NCBI GenBank assembly: GCA_905182995.1
Contig: CAJJDP010000084.1
Coordinates: 106,024 to 170,023, forward strand
Source: Paramecium octaurelia
Lineage: Eukaryota > Ciliophora > Oligohymenophorea > Peniculida > Parameciidae
Length of the DNA: 64,000 nt
Direction of reading: 5' to 3'
Positions 1 to 12,294 of the stretch are shown piece after piece. The stretch's first letter is position 1. Each line of letters begins with the position of its first letter. Under the pieces are notes generated by a model, which searched no databases, was not told where the DNA came from, and saw only the letters and a list, made by a program, of their open reading frames with translations. A program made the translations under genes and the position numbers.

Positions 1-2918
1 CTTTGCAATGACCAGATTTTAATAATGTTATCTCTATTTAATATGAATTAGTTTGAATTTTTTAAATTAAAATACAAATTACTAATCTGTGAACTTTTAT
101 TATTTTTCGATTGAAATATAAATAATTGTATAAATCCGTTTCTTTTTCTCCAATTATTATCAAATTAAGGAAATATAAAAATCCATAGCATAACAATTAA
201 CTCTTATATGATATTATCGGAAAAGTTCAAAATAATTGTTGATCATAGTTCATTCCTTTTATAGACATCGTTTACTTTGAGTAGCAAAAATCCCAAATAT
301 TTATTGCTTTAGATAATCCTAGGATGATTCAATTTAAAGACTTGCTACTTTTATTCGGCTATTATATTTGAAAGAATTAATTGATTCATAACAAAATGTA
401 ATAAATTATATATATTTATTGTTAGAATTTATTTAATGCTAATGTAAATTATTTAATGCAATAATCTTTTCCCTATCTCATTCTAAGTATATTAATTCAA
501 AACTGAGAGCATGAGCTTATCTCAGACTCATATTATTGTATTGTTTTAATCCATAATCTTATATAATAAGATGACCAATTTATTTTTATTCTTATAAATT
601 TTTAAGTTGAATAATTCATTCATACTTTGCAATCTATATTTGTCAATGGTGAGCTTATACTGATCAGAAATATATTTGTCAAAAAATTTTTGCTTTTTCT
701 AATTTGAAAATAACGGTTTTTCTATAATTTTCATTTAATTACTAAACAGACCAAGTCAGATTTCGTTATCAACTATTTCATTAATATGTTAAACATCAAT
801 TATTAATGCTTATTTCATCCCTTTTCTACAACAATAGATTAGTTCTATTTTGAAATACCCAATGTTTTAGACTCTTAAGAATTGTTCATAAAATTTCCAA
901 ATTTGAATTGAGAGAATGCAATTTTCAATATAAAACTTTGATCAATTGTTACAGATATTATTCCCACCAACATATATCAATACGTTAGAAAATAATATCT
1001 TTACTCTCCAAATTTATCATCAAATTACGATATTTTCAATCACCTCGATCATAATCACTTCCACCACTAGACCCAATAAATTAATTTCAATTTTCATATA
1101 TTCTCTTTAGCTTTATCTAATCTAATATTTCATCTACCGACTTTTTTTTATCCTTATAATTAACTTAATAAATCATTTAACTTCCACTAAAAATATAATC
1201 CCATCGAAATACTAGCAAAAATCATCACTAACCTCTAACCTTTTATTAGTTTACAACCTAGCCCATCATATATCCCTTCTCCACTAATATAACAATAGCA
1301 AGGGAAATTTACATTATTTCCAAATTTTCATCAGAATGTTTCTTGAGTTATATTTTGCTTGGACTAATTAGAGTACCGGATAAGATAGAAAATTTGATTA
1401 AATCTTTAGTCCTAATCTAAACAATCGACAGAAAATTTGGTAACTATTTCAATATCCTAAAACCAAAATATTTGAATTAGCTAATTGTAATTGCCAAAAG
1501 TGATGATACTTTAGAAAGAATTATAGAAAGCAAGAATTAGGTAGGGAATGGCTGAGAACAATGATAATAACCATTAAACAGGTTTAATCAAAGGATTTTA
1601 ACATTTTAGTTGATTAATATAGAGTTTAAGATCCTTAAATAAGATACTTAGCATTGTTTCACTTCTAGAAAAAAATTAAACTATTTAATAATATTAAGAG
1701 TTCATGAGAAAATCAATTTTGAATGAGCAAAATAATATAAAAAAAATTAATATGTTCTAACTGTTCAAAATTTAATAATTCAGATCCTATTAACAAAATC
1801 TTCATTAAGAATTAGAAGAACATATTGAAATTCCAGTTAAATTGTACCAATATATTGATAGTTTATACTTTAAGTTAAATTATTGATTATTTATTATTTT
1901 AATAATAATAATAAATTAATATTGTCAAAAAATATATCACCTCAAAAATAAAAAGAAATAAAAATTTTGCTGTTAATTATGTCATAAAATTCACAGAGAA
2001 CATTCTGAAAGTATATTTCAAATTGATTGGGTTCGAAGTTAGATGGCTTTAGGTGGAAAAAATTATAAAGAAATATAGTTTAATTTATAAGAATTTGATT
2101 AAGTTATAAATACTGAAAGCAGGACTGCGTTTTCAATAATTTTTAAGAATTTTAGATTTGAAACATGGATATATAAATTGGTTAATTCAGAGAATTAGGA
2201 TTGGTTTCGGATACTTTATTACCATAATTGAGTGAATTAATCAAACTATTTAGACTGAGGGGAAAAGAATGCGAAAATTTATAATATATTTAATGTAAAT
2301 AATGATTTTGAATTCTGATTACAATAATTTTAAGAATATCATTTACCCTAATCATACAAAAATTATGAATCCACAATGAATTTCGACTTTTCAATATCTC
2401 TATCAGAATAATCATTTCTAATATAGTTAATAAAAATTGTAACATTTGGTTCTGTAATGCATGGCTTAAAATACTTTGAATATAGAGTTATTGCAAACAT
2501 TCAAATAATCTAAACCCAAATATGTCCTACTACTAGTTCTCTTAAACAAGTATGAGAATTAGTTACAATACCTTCAAGTAATGAATATATGTTTAGACTT
2601 TACCTGTATTTTAAGCAAGCAAATATGTAGGAATATAATATCAAATTTAATACTCTTATTTGAGATTAATATTAAGTTAGTTTTGTGGTGTAATTTATGT
2701 TCTGTTCAGAGCAACATGCTTACTAAAAATTTAAGGTTTTGCATTTAAATCATCAATTTAAATAATTAGAATTTTTGTATAACATTCATATATTGAATGT
2801 AAGTAGATTAAGAATAATTTAAAATTTAATTTTATTTAATGATTCGAGGTAATGAATTGATAAAATTGGTTAATCATTACTATTCATCTCAATTCACAAA
2901 AGAAATATTACTTTGCTA
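1..2918. other. Gene-poor AT-rich stretch
   Basis: I see no gene here that I can support. Several frames lack TGA for up to about 230 codons, for instance one ending near 1550. They have no suitable start, no recognisable domain and no convincing small intron. At this base composition such stretches can arise by chance or from decayed genes. A frame around 2030-2230 has a slightly protein-like composition but ends without any domain. Confidence 0.5.
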
Positions 2919-3500
2919 ATGGAGCAGTCTTAGGATTTTACAATTGCAGCAGCTCTATTTAATATTGAAAAGGAAAACTCTAATTGCTAAAGTTAATTAT
3001 TGTATTTAAATGATAAGGGCAGTTAATCTGCTGATTGTAGAGTGTACTATGAATAATTACTCAATATAAAGTTTTCTTCATACAATTTCTGCCCTTTTTC
3101 TGAAATAACTATATTAAAAGGGGTATATTCTGTATTTAGAATCATTTATACAATAAGCAGTTAAATATGGTAAGCCAATCAGGTAGAATAATATGCAACA
3201 AAGATAAAACTATTACCTGTGGATAAACATCACATATGTACCCAAAAAAATTATATGATTCATAATCTTTGGGAAACAAGGCATCACATATTGTTATTTG
3301 CACAGTAATTACAACTCAAAGAGACAAAAGGATGTTCATCAATTTCAAATAACTATCTAAAAGCAGTTGTAAAAGAATTTATGAATTGCCAATTTCATTA
3401 CTACAACATTTTAAAAGTAGTGATTCCTATGCTTCATCAAACATAATATATAAGTGACAATTAAACCTTGTATTAAGAAAAATTAGATATTCAATCCTGA
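2919..3500 (+). CDS. Hypothetical protein, long TGA-free frame
   Basis: An ATG is followed by 193 codons with no TGA, using TAA and TAG as glutamine, and the frame closes with TGA. The predicted protein starts MEQSQDFTIAAALF. It has scattered cysteines and histidines but no signal peptide, membrane span or domain that I recognise. No small intron is needed to keep the frame open. It is listed because its length is unusual for chance at this composition. It lies in a region rich in gene relics, so it may be a fragment of a decayed gene. I assign no function. Confidence 0.3.
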
Positions 3501-4252
3501 AGACATAATTTTATAATGTAGATAGGGATAATGTTAGAGGATTAACTAAGATCAATTTAATGTGAATTGGTTCGATCTTAGAAACTTTTGATTTTTGGGG
3601 ATAGTCCATTAGTCCATTAAGTAGAGACAAAAATATTAAATTCACAAAATAAAAATGTGTAATTCACTCATGTCTTTTGGAAATATTTGAATCCAAACAT
3701 ACATTGATTGCATAAAAGTATGTAATTTTAGTTCAAAAAAAAAAAGAATTTAAGAAAAGAGAATCCAACATTAACTATACTTTTTCAATTAAAATCATTT
3801 ATAAAAATATTAGAACAAATTGTGCAATTAATTCTATTTTTGTGTATTCAATTTTAAAATTTATCAATAATTTAAACACTTAAGAGAATGAATATCTACT
3901 AATCTCTTAAATACACGTAATACTTGGCTTCCACAAACAAATCTGATCATAATTTCAGCAACCATAAAATCAATTCTTATATCACTACTTCATCATCAAT
4001 TTTTTTTGAAACTGTTTCAAACAAATCTCAAATTTAGGGAATAAAATATTGTTCAATATTAAACCTAAGTCTAATAACAATTATTGATAATATAATATTT
4101 AGTATCTACGGAATGATAACATAGCAACTTGCAATTCCAGAATCCTATACTAAGCATTCCATAAGACATAAGTTTAATAGCAGAAAATTTACAAGAAGAA
4201 CAGAGGATAACAGTGAAACTTTTAAGGATGTACTAAATAAAAAAGATTAATT

Positions 4253-5098
4253 ATGTCAGAAATAATTATTTACTATGCGATAATCCTTGATTAGAAATAC
4301 AAAATCAATAGATTTAGAAAACTATTTGATAAATTCAAATGTGCCAACAATGAGGACAAAACGCTTTAGCTCAATCTAAAATACAATGCAAATTTCGAAT
4401 AATAGGAAGAGAAATCTCAAATAAATAAAATAAAACAAAAGTTAAATGACATCAATTAAAAAATGTTAATGATCCCATATACCATGGTTGTGAATCTAAA
4501 TGCAGTAAGAATTTTGAAGTAGAAAATAGCCGTCGTCAAATATGCTTATTTCATCAGCACCATCAATGTTATGATTCGAGAAACCACTTTACTTTTATTC
4601 CAATTTAAGTCATACTTCGCTTTTCAATAGAAAATTAATCCGAAGGTAAACAATAACAATTTCTATTTTCTAATTTTAAATTCAAAAATCAGTATTTGTT
4701 TCTGTTATTAAGTTGTGAATAGAAAGTATTAAATACACATCCATTAGTTGTAATTATAATAAATTTTCACCAAAAATTTTTCTTAATCCCAAATTTTTTA
4801 TAATTAGAAAAGTAAATTTTAAAAATATCGATTTTCATTTTATTTAGTATCAGATAAAATCTCAGATATTTTTGGATACTCATACAAGGTTAGTTGTTTT
4901 ATTTAATCCAAAGTAAAGTTAATGAATAAGATAGGACTGTTTCCAAAATGTTTTATTGAATCTAAATTCATATTTATAATTAAATCTCTATTAATACTTG
5001 AAAAGGCTTTTTAAATAATATATTTATAAAAATAATTTATAATAATCACTTTTGGTATTGAAAAGTGTAACAATTAGTAAAGAAACCAACTGTCATGA
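4253..5098 (+). CDS. Hypothetical protein, 281-codon TGA-free frame
   Basis: The frame opens with ATG (MSEIIIYYAIILDQKYK) and runs 281 codons to TGA under the ciliate code. The first third is lysine and asparagine rich and could be helical. The rest is rich in Phe, Ile, Leu, Tyr and Gln, as translated AT-rich noncoding DNA would also be. No domain is recognised and no intron is visible. It could be a genuine lineage-specific gene, a decayed gene or a chance frame; transcript data would decide. The flanks are gene-poor on both sides. Confidence 0.28.
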
Positions 5099-5583
5099 GA
5101 TTAAAAGAATTTCAATTTTTAATATATAATTTTTAATTGTATTGAATTATAAGGGCAAATTTCAAAAAAAAATTAATAGGCTACTTTACAAATGATCTTA
5201 TAAGAACCGAAAGTTGCTTTATAAAGATACTCCTTAAGTGATACTAGTTTAATTTGTTTCTCAACTTCGTTTGAGTCATACTTTATAGTGTTATAATTTG
5301 TCAGAGATTAACTACTCAAATTAAAATCGAAGAAAACTAAATAAAATATAATAAAATCAAAAATATATGCATTGCTTTTATTTTTAAGTATTCTCATGAA
5401 GATAAAATTTTTTTATATGGCCTTATTTATTAATCAACTTGTTAAAGTATCGAAATTATAAAAATTGAAATGAAGAAAAGATTTAGAAATTTTTGGGAAA
5501 ATTACTTTTTATTATTCCATTGTTATAATAAATGCTTGTTTTTTCCAAATTTAAAGTCGAATTATAAAATATTATTTATTTAA

Positions 5584-7498
5584 ATGAACTAACAGAAATT
5601 GTTTATGTGTTAAGATATTACGCACGATGAAGGAGATATCTAAGGATTTTGCTTAAATTTGGATTGCTAGAATTCCAAATCATAATTCTGTACTTAATGT
5701 GCAATTGACCCAAAGAAGCATAGTAATTGCAAGAAAGACTTAAAAGTATTTGGCTAGATTTAAAATTTGATCACTTAATTCAAATACAATATTTTTGATT
5801 TAACAGACCAATTGAATAATTCCTTTTAAAATGCCAAATTCAAATTTGAAGAATATTTGAAGTCATTAGAGAGAATGAAAACCTAATTAGATAAGATTTC
5901 TAAATGTTTCAATCAATAGGATTATTAATAAATGAGAGAAAGTTTGTCAATGATTAAGGAGTTATATCAGTATTTCAATAATTAAGAGGAGATCATGATA
6001 CAGAATAAAATTGGTATTATATATTCGTAATATTCATAGGAACTTAATTAAATAATGTCAAAAAAATGATTGCAACTTTGGAAGGAAATAAAGAATAATA
6101 ATTTACTCAAAGTAATTAAATAGACATTTAAAGTACTTTCTAGCAAGGTATGCGAGTGCATTAATTATAATTAGGAGTATAATTACTAAATTTGAAGAAA
6201 TGGCAGTTGGCTAATAAACAATTAACTGAAAATATAAAATACTTGGAGAAATAAATATCTTTTAATAAATTCTTTCAAGGTACCTCTAATTTTTATTTTT
6301 AGGCCTATCCTTAATCGAAATGAATTAACCTGGAAAAGGAATCACAATGAGAGAATAGGCCAAAAAAATTAATAGCAATTTGTATAAAGATCTATTAGAA
6401 TATACTGATTTAGAACTATGTAAAAGTCCATAAAATACATTTATGTTAATTGCAAAAAGTTAATTAAATCAATTATTTTTTATAGACTACGCATTAGCTG
6501 ATGAAAAGAAATATTAATTAGCAATTTAATAATGCGAATTAGTTTTGAAGGAAGAACCTGATCATTTGCATGCTTTATTTAGAAAGAGTATTCATTTATA
6601 TTAAAAGTAGGTTTTTCCTTATATCATTAAAAATAACATTCTTAAGCAATTTCTTGCATTGATTAAGCCCTCTAATAATATTAAAACTATTGTATGGGTT
6701 ATCTTATGAAAGGTTTATTCTTTTGGTTAATTACGAGGTTGTTCATTAGAAGAGCTGAAAAAATACAGTGATGCTATTATATGTTATGAGAAAGCAATCC
6801 AAATAGATCCAAATTTTGCGAGTGCCTATATTAATAAGGGTTTCATTTGTTCTATTTAATAGGTAACTCTTTAAAGAATCTTAACAAATATAATGATGCG
6901 ATGATTTATTACGAAAAAGCAATAGAAATAGATCCAAAATATCCAGTTGCCTATGTTAATAAGGGTTATTACTGATTTATATTTTAGCAGGAAATTTCTT
7001 AAAATTTCTTAAAAAATATAATGATGCAATTAATAGCTACGATTAAGCAATAGAAATAGATCCAAATTACACGATAGCCTATATTTATAAGGGTTTTTAT
7101 TTTTAGTATTTCCATAGGTAATACTTTAGAGGATCTCCAGAAAGGTAACGATGCAATTATTTGCTACGATAAGGCGATTGAAATAGATCCGAATGATGTT
7201 GTTGCCTATATTTATAAAGGTTTTTATTTTAGATATTGTAATAGGAAATTTTTTAAAAAATCAAAACAAACTTCATGAGGCAGTTGATTTCTATGATAAA
7301 GCAATATTATTAGATCCGACAAATGATGAGGCCTATTATAACAAAGGTTATTCTTTTTGTATTTTAATAGGTATCTGTTTAACAAAAATGAACAAGCTTT
7401 AATCAGCTCTAGATAATTATGAGGAAGCAATTAAGTGGTGCAAATCGAATAAAAATGAGTTTAGAGAACTAATTTAGTAAATAGCAATTAAGAAATGA
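5584..7498 (+). CDS. TPR-repeat protein with N-terminal Cys/His motif
   Basis: The spliced model is 563 aa and is in frame after removing nine introns: 6014-6039, 6280-6302, 6611-6636, 6713-6737, 6840-6862, 6965-6990, 7093-7117, 7220-7244 and 7347-7370. The N-terminus (about residues 1-65) carries spaced Cys and His residues resembling a small zinc-binding B-box-like module seen in ciliate repeat proteins. A coiled-coil stretch follows. From about residue 265 there are eight or nine 34-residue TPR units with the usual pattern of small, aromatic and Pro positions (for example AIICYEKAIQIDPNF). Each of the last six introns falls in the same glycine codon between repeats, so one exon equals one repeat. 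The third intron ends TAA instead of TAG. TPRs bind partner proteins; no specific role can be named. Confidence 0.85.
6611..6636 (+). other. Intron with non-AG 3' end (TAA)
   Basis: This 26-nt segment starts GTTTTTCC and must be removed to join two TPR halves in frame: the upstream exon ends in the codons for LYQKQ and the downstream exon continues HSQAISCIDQAL. Its last three bases are TAA where every other intron of the gene ends in AG. If it were retained, the frame would reach a TGA near 6707. It may be a sequence error, a splice-site mutation or a genuine non-canonical junction. Confidence 0.6.
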
Positions 7499-8559
7499 AA
7501 TTTACAGATATTATAATATAATAAGATCAATAAATAATATTATTTTCGATTTAGTTATTTATACTCTTAACTTTGATATTGAATAACTGCTAAAAATGCT
7601 TGTATTTAAATATGATTACACAACCATTGAATTAAGTCCCTAATTATGAGAATGACTATATAAAAATACAAAGAGAAAACTGGATAATCAACTTAGTTTT
7701 GTAGAATTTAATATGTGTTTCTAACAAATCAAATTATTTTTTAAGACAACTGATTTAAAAATTTGAAGTTTATTTATATTATCTAACCATGATAAATTTC
7801 ATACTCTCCCTATGATTGATATTGATGATGTTACTATAATGTATAATTATTGGAGTACATAAACAGTTGAATAGTAAAAACATCAATACCTTCTATTTCA
7901 ATAATAACATCGACGAAGATTTAATCCTATTTGATGTCTTAATTTTTTAAATAATGAATCCCGATCGATACTGTACAAGACAAGTTAAATTTTAAAAGAT
8001 AATAACTACATTGAACACAAGCATCTATAAATGATCATATATTGGAATTAAGAAAAGTTAATCATTCTGTTTCACAAAAGTGGATAGATTCAAACTCTCA
8101 TGGCTTAATGTGTTATTTTTATAACTTTCGAGTTCTTATTTTAATCTTCCCTAACTAAAATCATTGAAGCCATATGATATAATAGTTTCTAAAAACATTT
8201 AGTAGTTTAGGCCTAAATGATATGTTAAATTATAATTCAAAATATTCTTATTTATCATTTCCATTTAATTTTGAATTTGATATCAAAATATATTTGAAAC
8301 ATAATTTCCATTTAATTATGATTTTTCTAATTTAATATTTTATTATTGAAATTTCCATTTTATTCATAGTTTATAATTGAATATATCTGTACTAAAACTA
8401 ACATATTATTAAAATACTTGGAATTTAAAATTGTTAATAGAACGATTAGATAAATTTTGGAATAGTTATGGAATAAGGTAAAAACACTGCATAATAATTG
8501 ATTGCTCATACATCTTTAGATTTAGTTAAGAAATTTTAACTCTTTAAAGTTTGTATTTT
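7499..8559. other. Noncoding-looking AT-rich interval
   Basis: Nothing is supported on either strand between the TPR gene stop and the kinase relic. No domain, long TGA-free frame with a start, or repeat was recognised. Confidence 0.5.
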
Positions 8560-8870
8560 AAATTAAATGTTTAGATGATTAAAGGAGTTAAGGAATTACA
8601 TGCTTAGGCTATTTTCAAAGAGATTTGAACTTAGAGAACTTTGTATATTTTTAAAATAAAAATAAAGTCAAATTAATAGACTTTGGTTTAGCTAAAAAAT
8701 ACTCCACAAGATTAAAAACAATATAAGTGGGTAACTTTTTATTCTTGTTCTTGGTCTTCTGCTAATATGTTTAAATGGAACTGTTTCTTAATTGCTATCG
8801 GCTATAATCATAATTCTTTGGCTATCAGTTCATATAATTGTGATAGATATTTTCACCTGAATTCTTATAT
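8560..8870 (+). pseudogene. Protein-kinase catalytic-core relic
   Basis: The frame at 8619-8735 encodes RDLNLENFVYF, then KVKLIDFGLAKKYS. These are the kinase catalytic loop (R-D-L-x-x-x-N) and the DFG metal-binding motif with correct spacing. Just upstream, GVKELHAQAIF from 8575 matches the end of helix E but lies one base out of frame with the catalytic loop. Downstream of about 8735 the activation segment and C-lobe cannot be followed in any single frame. The ATP-binding N-lobe is not found upstream. This is a decayed host kinase fragment with at least one frame break and both ends lost. The family cannot be pinned; it is Ser/Thr-kinase-like. Confidence 0.7.
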
Positions 8871-9189
8871 TGAACATTGTTTAGTGTATTGTTATTATGG
8901 AAAAATGGTTACACCTGCCGTTTAAGTCTATCTTCATATTATTACATTTATTAATTAGAAGGTCAAATTGATGTTTAAGAATATTTATTAAATGGACAGC
9001 TTGATGTGTAACTAAATTCATAATTGTCTTAAAACTATCATCTTATATTTTTTAATATAACATTTTTGCATGAGTTAAGGTTGAAAATAGTTATTGATTG
9101 AACTTATTAAATTTGATCCATAAATTAAAGTGAATTGCTATTTAATTATAATTCATACATCAAAGGAATTTTATACAAGAATATAATAT

Positions 9190-10080
9190 ATTGTACCTGT
9201 AAATCAATGGAAATTATAAATAAGAATTAATTAATTTATAAATTCATAAATCAATTAAAATTATATAAAAGTATATATTCAATTATGAATTCATAAATCA
9301 ATGCATTTAATTAAACATTCAATTATCAATCGAAATTAAATTCAAGAATAGATTAAATTATAAATTCATAAATCAATGGAAATTATATACAAACAAAGAA
9401 AGCATTCCTTGAGCCCAGATAACCAATGAAGGAGATTTTGAATTAAAATTTGTATCTTAATTTTAAAATTTTGGCAAATAATAATAATTTATAATTTAGT
9501 AAATTCTTGTCTCTTGATTTATGAATTTATAATTTAATCTATAATTTCCTTTGATAATTGAATGTATAATTTAATGCATTGATTTATGAATTTATAATTT
9601 ATTATATTCTTATATATCTAATTTCTATTGATATATGAATTTATAATTGAATATATTTTTGTTTATAATTTTGATTGATTTATGAATGTGTAATTTATAT
9701 ATTTTTGTATGTATTTTACATTGATTTATAAATTTATAATTTAATATATTCCTTGTAATTAATTTCCATTTATTTATTAATTTTCTATTTAATACAATCT
9801 TGTCTAAAATTTTCATTGATTTATCAATTTATAATTTAATATTTTCTTTGTATCATTTTGATTGATTTATGAATTTAAATTGTCTATAATTTTCATTGAT
9901 TTATGAATGTTTAATTTAATATATTTTTGTATCTAATTTTCATTGATTTATGTATTTATAATTGAATATCATCTTATATAATTTCTATTGAATTATTTAA
10001 TATATTCTTATTTATAATTTGCTTTGATTTTTGAATTATATTTCAATTTTCTTATATGTAATTTTCATGGATATTTTAAT
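9190..10080. repeat. AT-rich minisatellite in two opposed orientations
   Basis: A motif close to TTGATTTATGAATTTATAAT recurs about nine times between roughly 9515 and 9965, spaced about 40-66 bp apart. The reverse complement (ATTATAAATTCATAAATCAA) occurs about three times between 9235 and 9385. The two arrays face each other across about 120 bp of unrelated sequence around 9400-9500. Copies differ by scattered substitutions, so the array is old or fast evolving. Short frames across it are translated repeat, not genes. Confidence 0.8.
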
Positions 10081-10269
10081 TATTTCACATTTTTAATTAA
10101 ATTTAATTATGATTGAAATATATATACAACTCTGAACTTTAATGTAAGTAAAACAGAGATATTTAGAAATCATTTCATATTAAATTTATAAGTTTATTAT
10201 TTAATACATCAAAAGAGAATCAATCGAGAAATTTGAACAATTATCAAGATAATTCTACAACATTGAAAA

Positions 10270-11281
10270 TAGAATAATGCAATGGAACTAGAAAAGAATA
10301 ATGATTCTTATTTTTATGGATATTTGTGATCATTCTGCCTGAAAATTCAGGAAATCACAAAAAGGATCAAAACTTTATTAATGATATACTAACGGTCTTG
10401 TTTTTCTATACGCAAAAACTTTACCAATCCTGAAAGGGCTATAATTTGTTAAACTTTATTAAACTTATTTCAATTTTCTTCTTAAGTTTCTGTACAAATA
10501 AATTAAAGTATTTTAATGTTTAAATTGTGTCTGTATAAATAATAAAGCTATCCTCCCATACAATCAAGCTGAAATCTTTTTATATGGATATGAGGCTTCT
10601 CAAGTGCGTTGCCCAAATTCTTTTGTTAATTTTTCCTTTCAAAAATATATCCTAACTCCTCTGATTATTTTATGTTACTCATATAGATGTTATTTTGAAT
10701 TCAATCTTAAGATTAGAGGGTTTTTAATTCTACATATCAAAATTTCTCATTTCTGTTACTAAACTATTAAGATCAGGATAGAAAGCAGTAGCTATTGCAA
10801 TTAAATTAAATTCTTTATCATATAAAATATCACCCTAAACCATCATATTTTTATCATTCAGTTAAGTCACAGTATGCTTTTCAATAATTTCTCTTATATA
10901 ATTTTTTTATCTTTTTATTTGAAGTATAAAGTAATCTTTACATTATCTTAAGGTATTATCAATTACTTTGAATAAAAAAGAATAGCCTGCTTCAATTAAT
11001 ACAAGTGAAAATACTCCTTTATTAGGGAATTCAATGATTTTAGTAAATTAAAATTAGTCCTCTCTTCAAATTAAATCAAATTCCTAATATTTTTAATAGG
11101 AATCACAGTAAGCTTATTTATAAAATAATAATCTTTATGTGATGCCTATATACCATCATACGAATGTTTCAGTTAATAAATCAGAACATTTTCTAATTTT
11201 GTAAAGAATTGTAATATAAATTTTCTCCAAAATCAACCACTAATTTATGATCCATTCTGTAATAATAAATTTTATTAATTC
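10270..11281. repeat. Assembly overlap, left copy (joint 1)
   Basis: These 1012 bp are repeated at 11283-12294 with no difference that I could see, separated only by one N at 11282. The left copy stops dead at the N, while the right copy runs on into unique sequence. This is the signature of two contigs whose ends overlap but were scaffolded with a token gap. It contains the last part of the minus-strand gene described at 11692-14880. Confidence 0.9.
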
Positions 11282-11282
11282 N

Positions 11283-12294
11283 TAGAATAATGCAATGGAA
11301 CTAGAAAAGAATAATGATTCTTATTTTTATGGATATTTGTGATCATTCTGCCTGAAAATTCAGGAAATCACAAAAAGGATCAAAACTTTATTAATGATAT
11401 ACTAACGGTCTTGTTTTTCTATACGCAAAAACTTTACCAATCCTGAAAGGGCTATAATTTGTTAAACTTTATTAAACTTATTTCAATTTTCTTCTTAAGT
11501 TTCTGTACAAATAAATTAAAGTATTTTAATGTTTAAATTGTGTCTGTATAAATAATAAAGCTATCCTCCCATACAATCAAGCTGAAATCTTTTTATATGG
11601 ATATGAGGCTTCTCAAGTGCGTTGCCCAAATTCTTTTGTTAATTTTTCCTTTCAAAAATATATCCTAACTCCTCTGATTATTTTATGTTACTCATATAGA
11701 TGTTATTTTGAATTCAATCTTAAGATTAGAGGGTTTTTAATTCTACATATCAAAATTTCTCATTTCTGTTACTAAACTATTAAGATCAGGATAGAAAGCA
11801 GTAGCTATTGCAATTAAATTAAATTCTTTATCATATAAAATATCACCCTAAACCATCATATTTTTATCATTCAGTTAAGTCACAGTATGCTTTTCAATAA
11901 TTTCTCTTATATAATTTTTTTATCTTTTTATTTGAAGTATAAAGTAATCTTTACATTATCTTAAGGTATTATCAATTACTTTGAATAAAAAAGAATAGCC
12001 TGCTTCAATTAATACAAGTGAAAATACTCCTTTATTAGGGAATTCAATGATTTTAGTAAATTAAAATTAGTCCTCTCTTCAAATTAAATCAAATTCCTAA
12101 TATTTTTAATAGGAATCACAGTAAGCTTATTTATAAAATAATAATCTTTATGTGATGCCTATATACCATCATACGAATGTTTCAGTTAATAAATCAGAAC
12201 ATTTTCTAATTTTGTAAAGAATTGTAATATAAATTTTCTCCAAAATCAACCACTAATTTATGATCCATTCTGTAATAATAAATTTTATTAATTC
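11283..12294. repeat. Assembly overlap, right copy (joint 1)
   Basis: This matches 10270-11281. It continues without a break into 12295 onward, so the complete 3' part of the minus-strand gene should be read from this copy. Confidence 0.9.

Noticed and set aside
9625-9816. Short minus-strand frame within the AT-rich repeats
   Set aside because: Its repeated Lys/Ile/Asn/Phe peptide is just the translated minisatellite.
9190-10080. CRISPR-like array
   Set aside because: Repeats are degenerate, spacers are repeat-like AT sequence, and the genome is eukaryotic.
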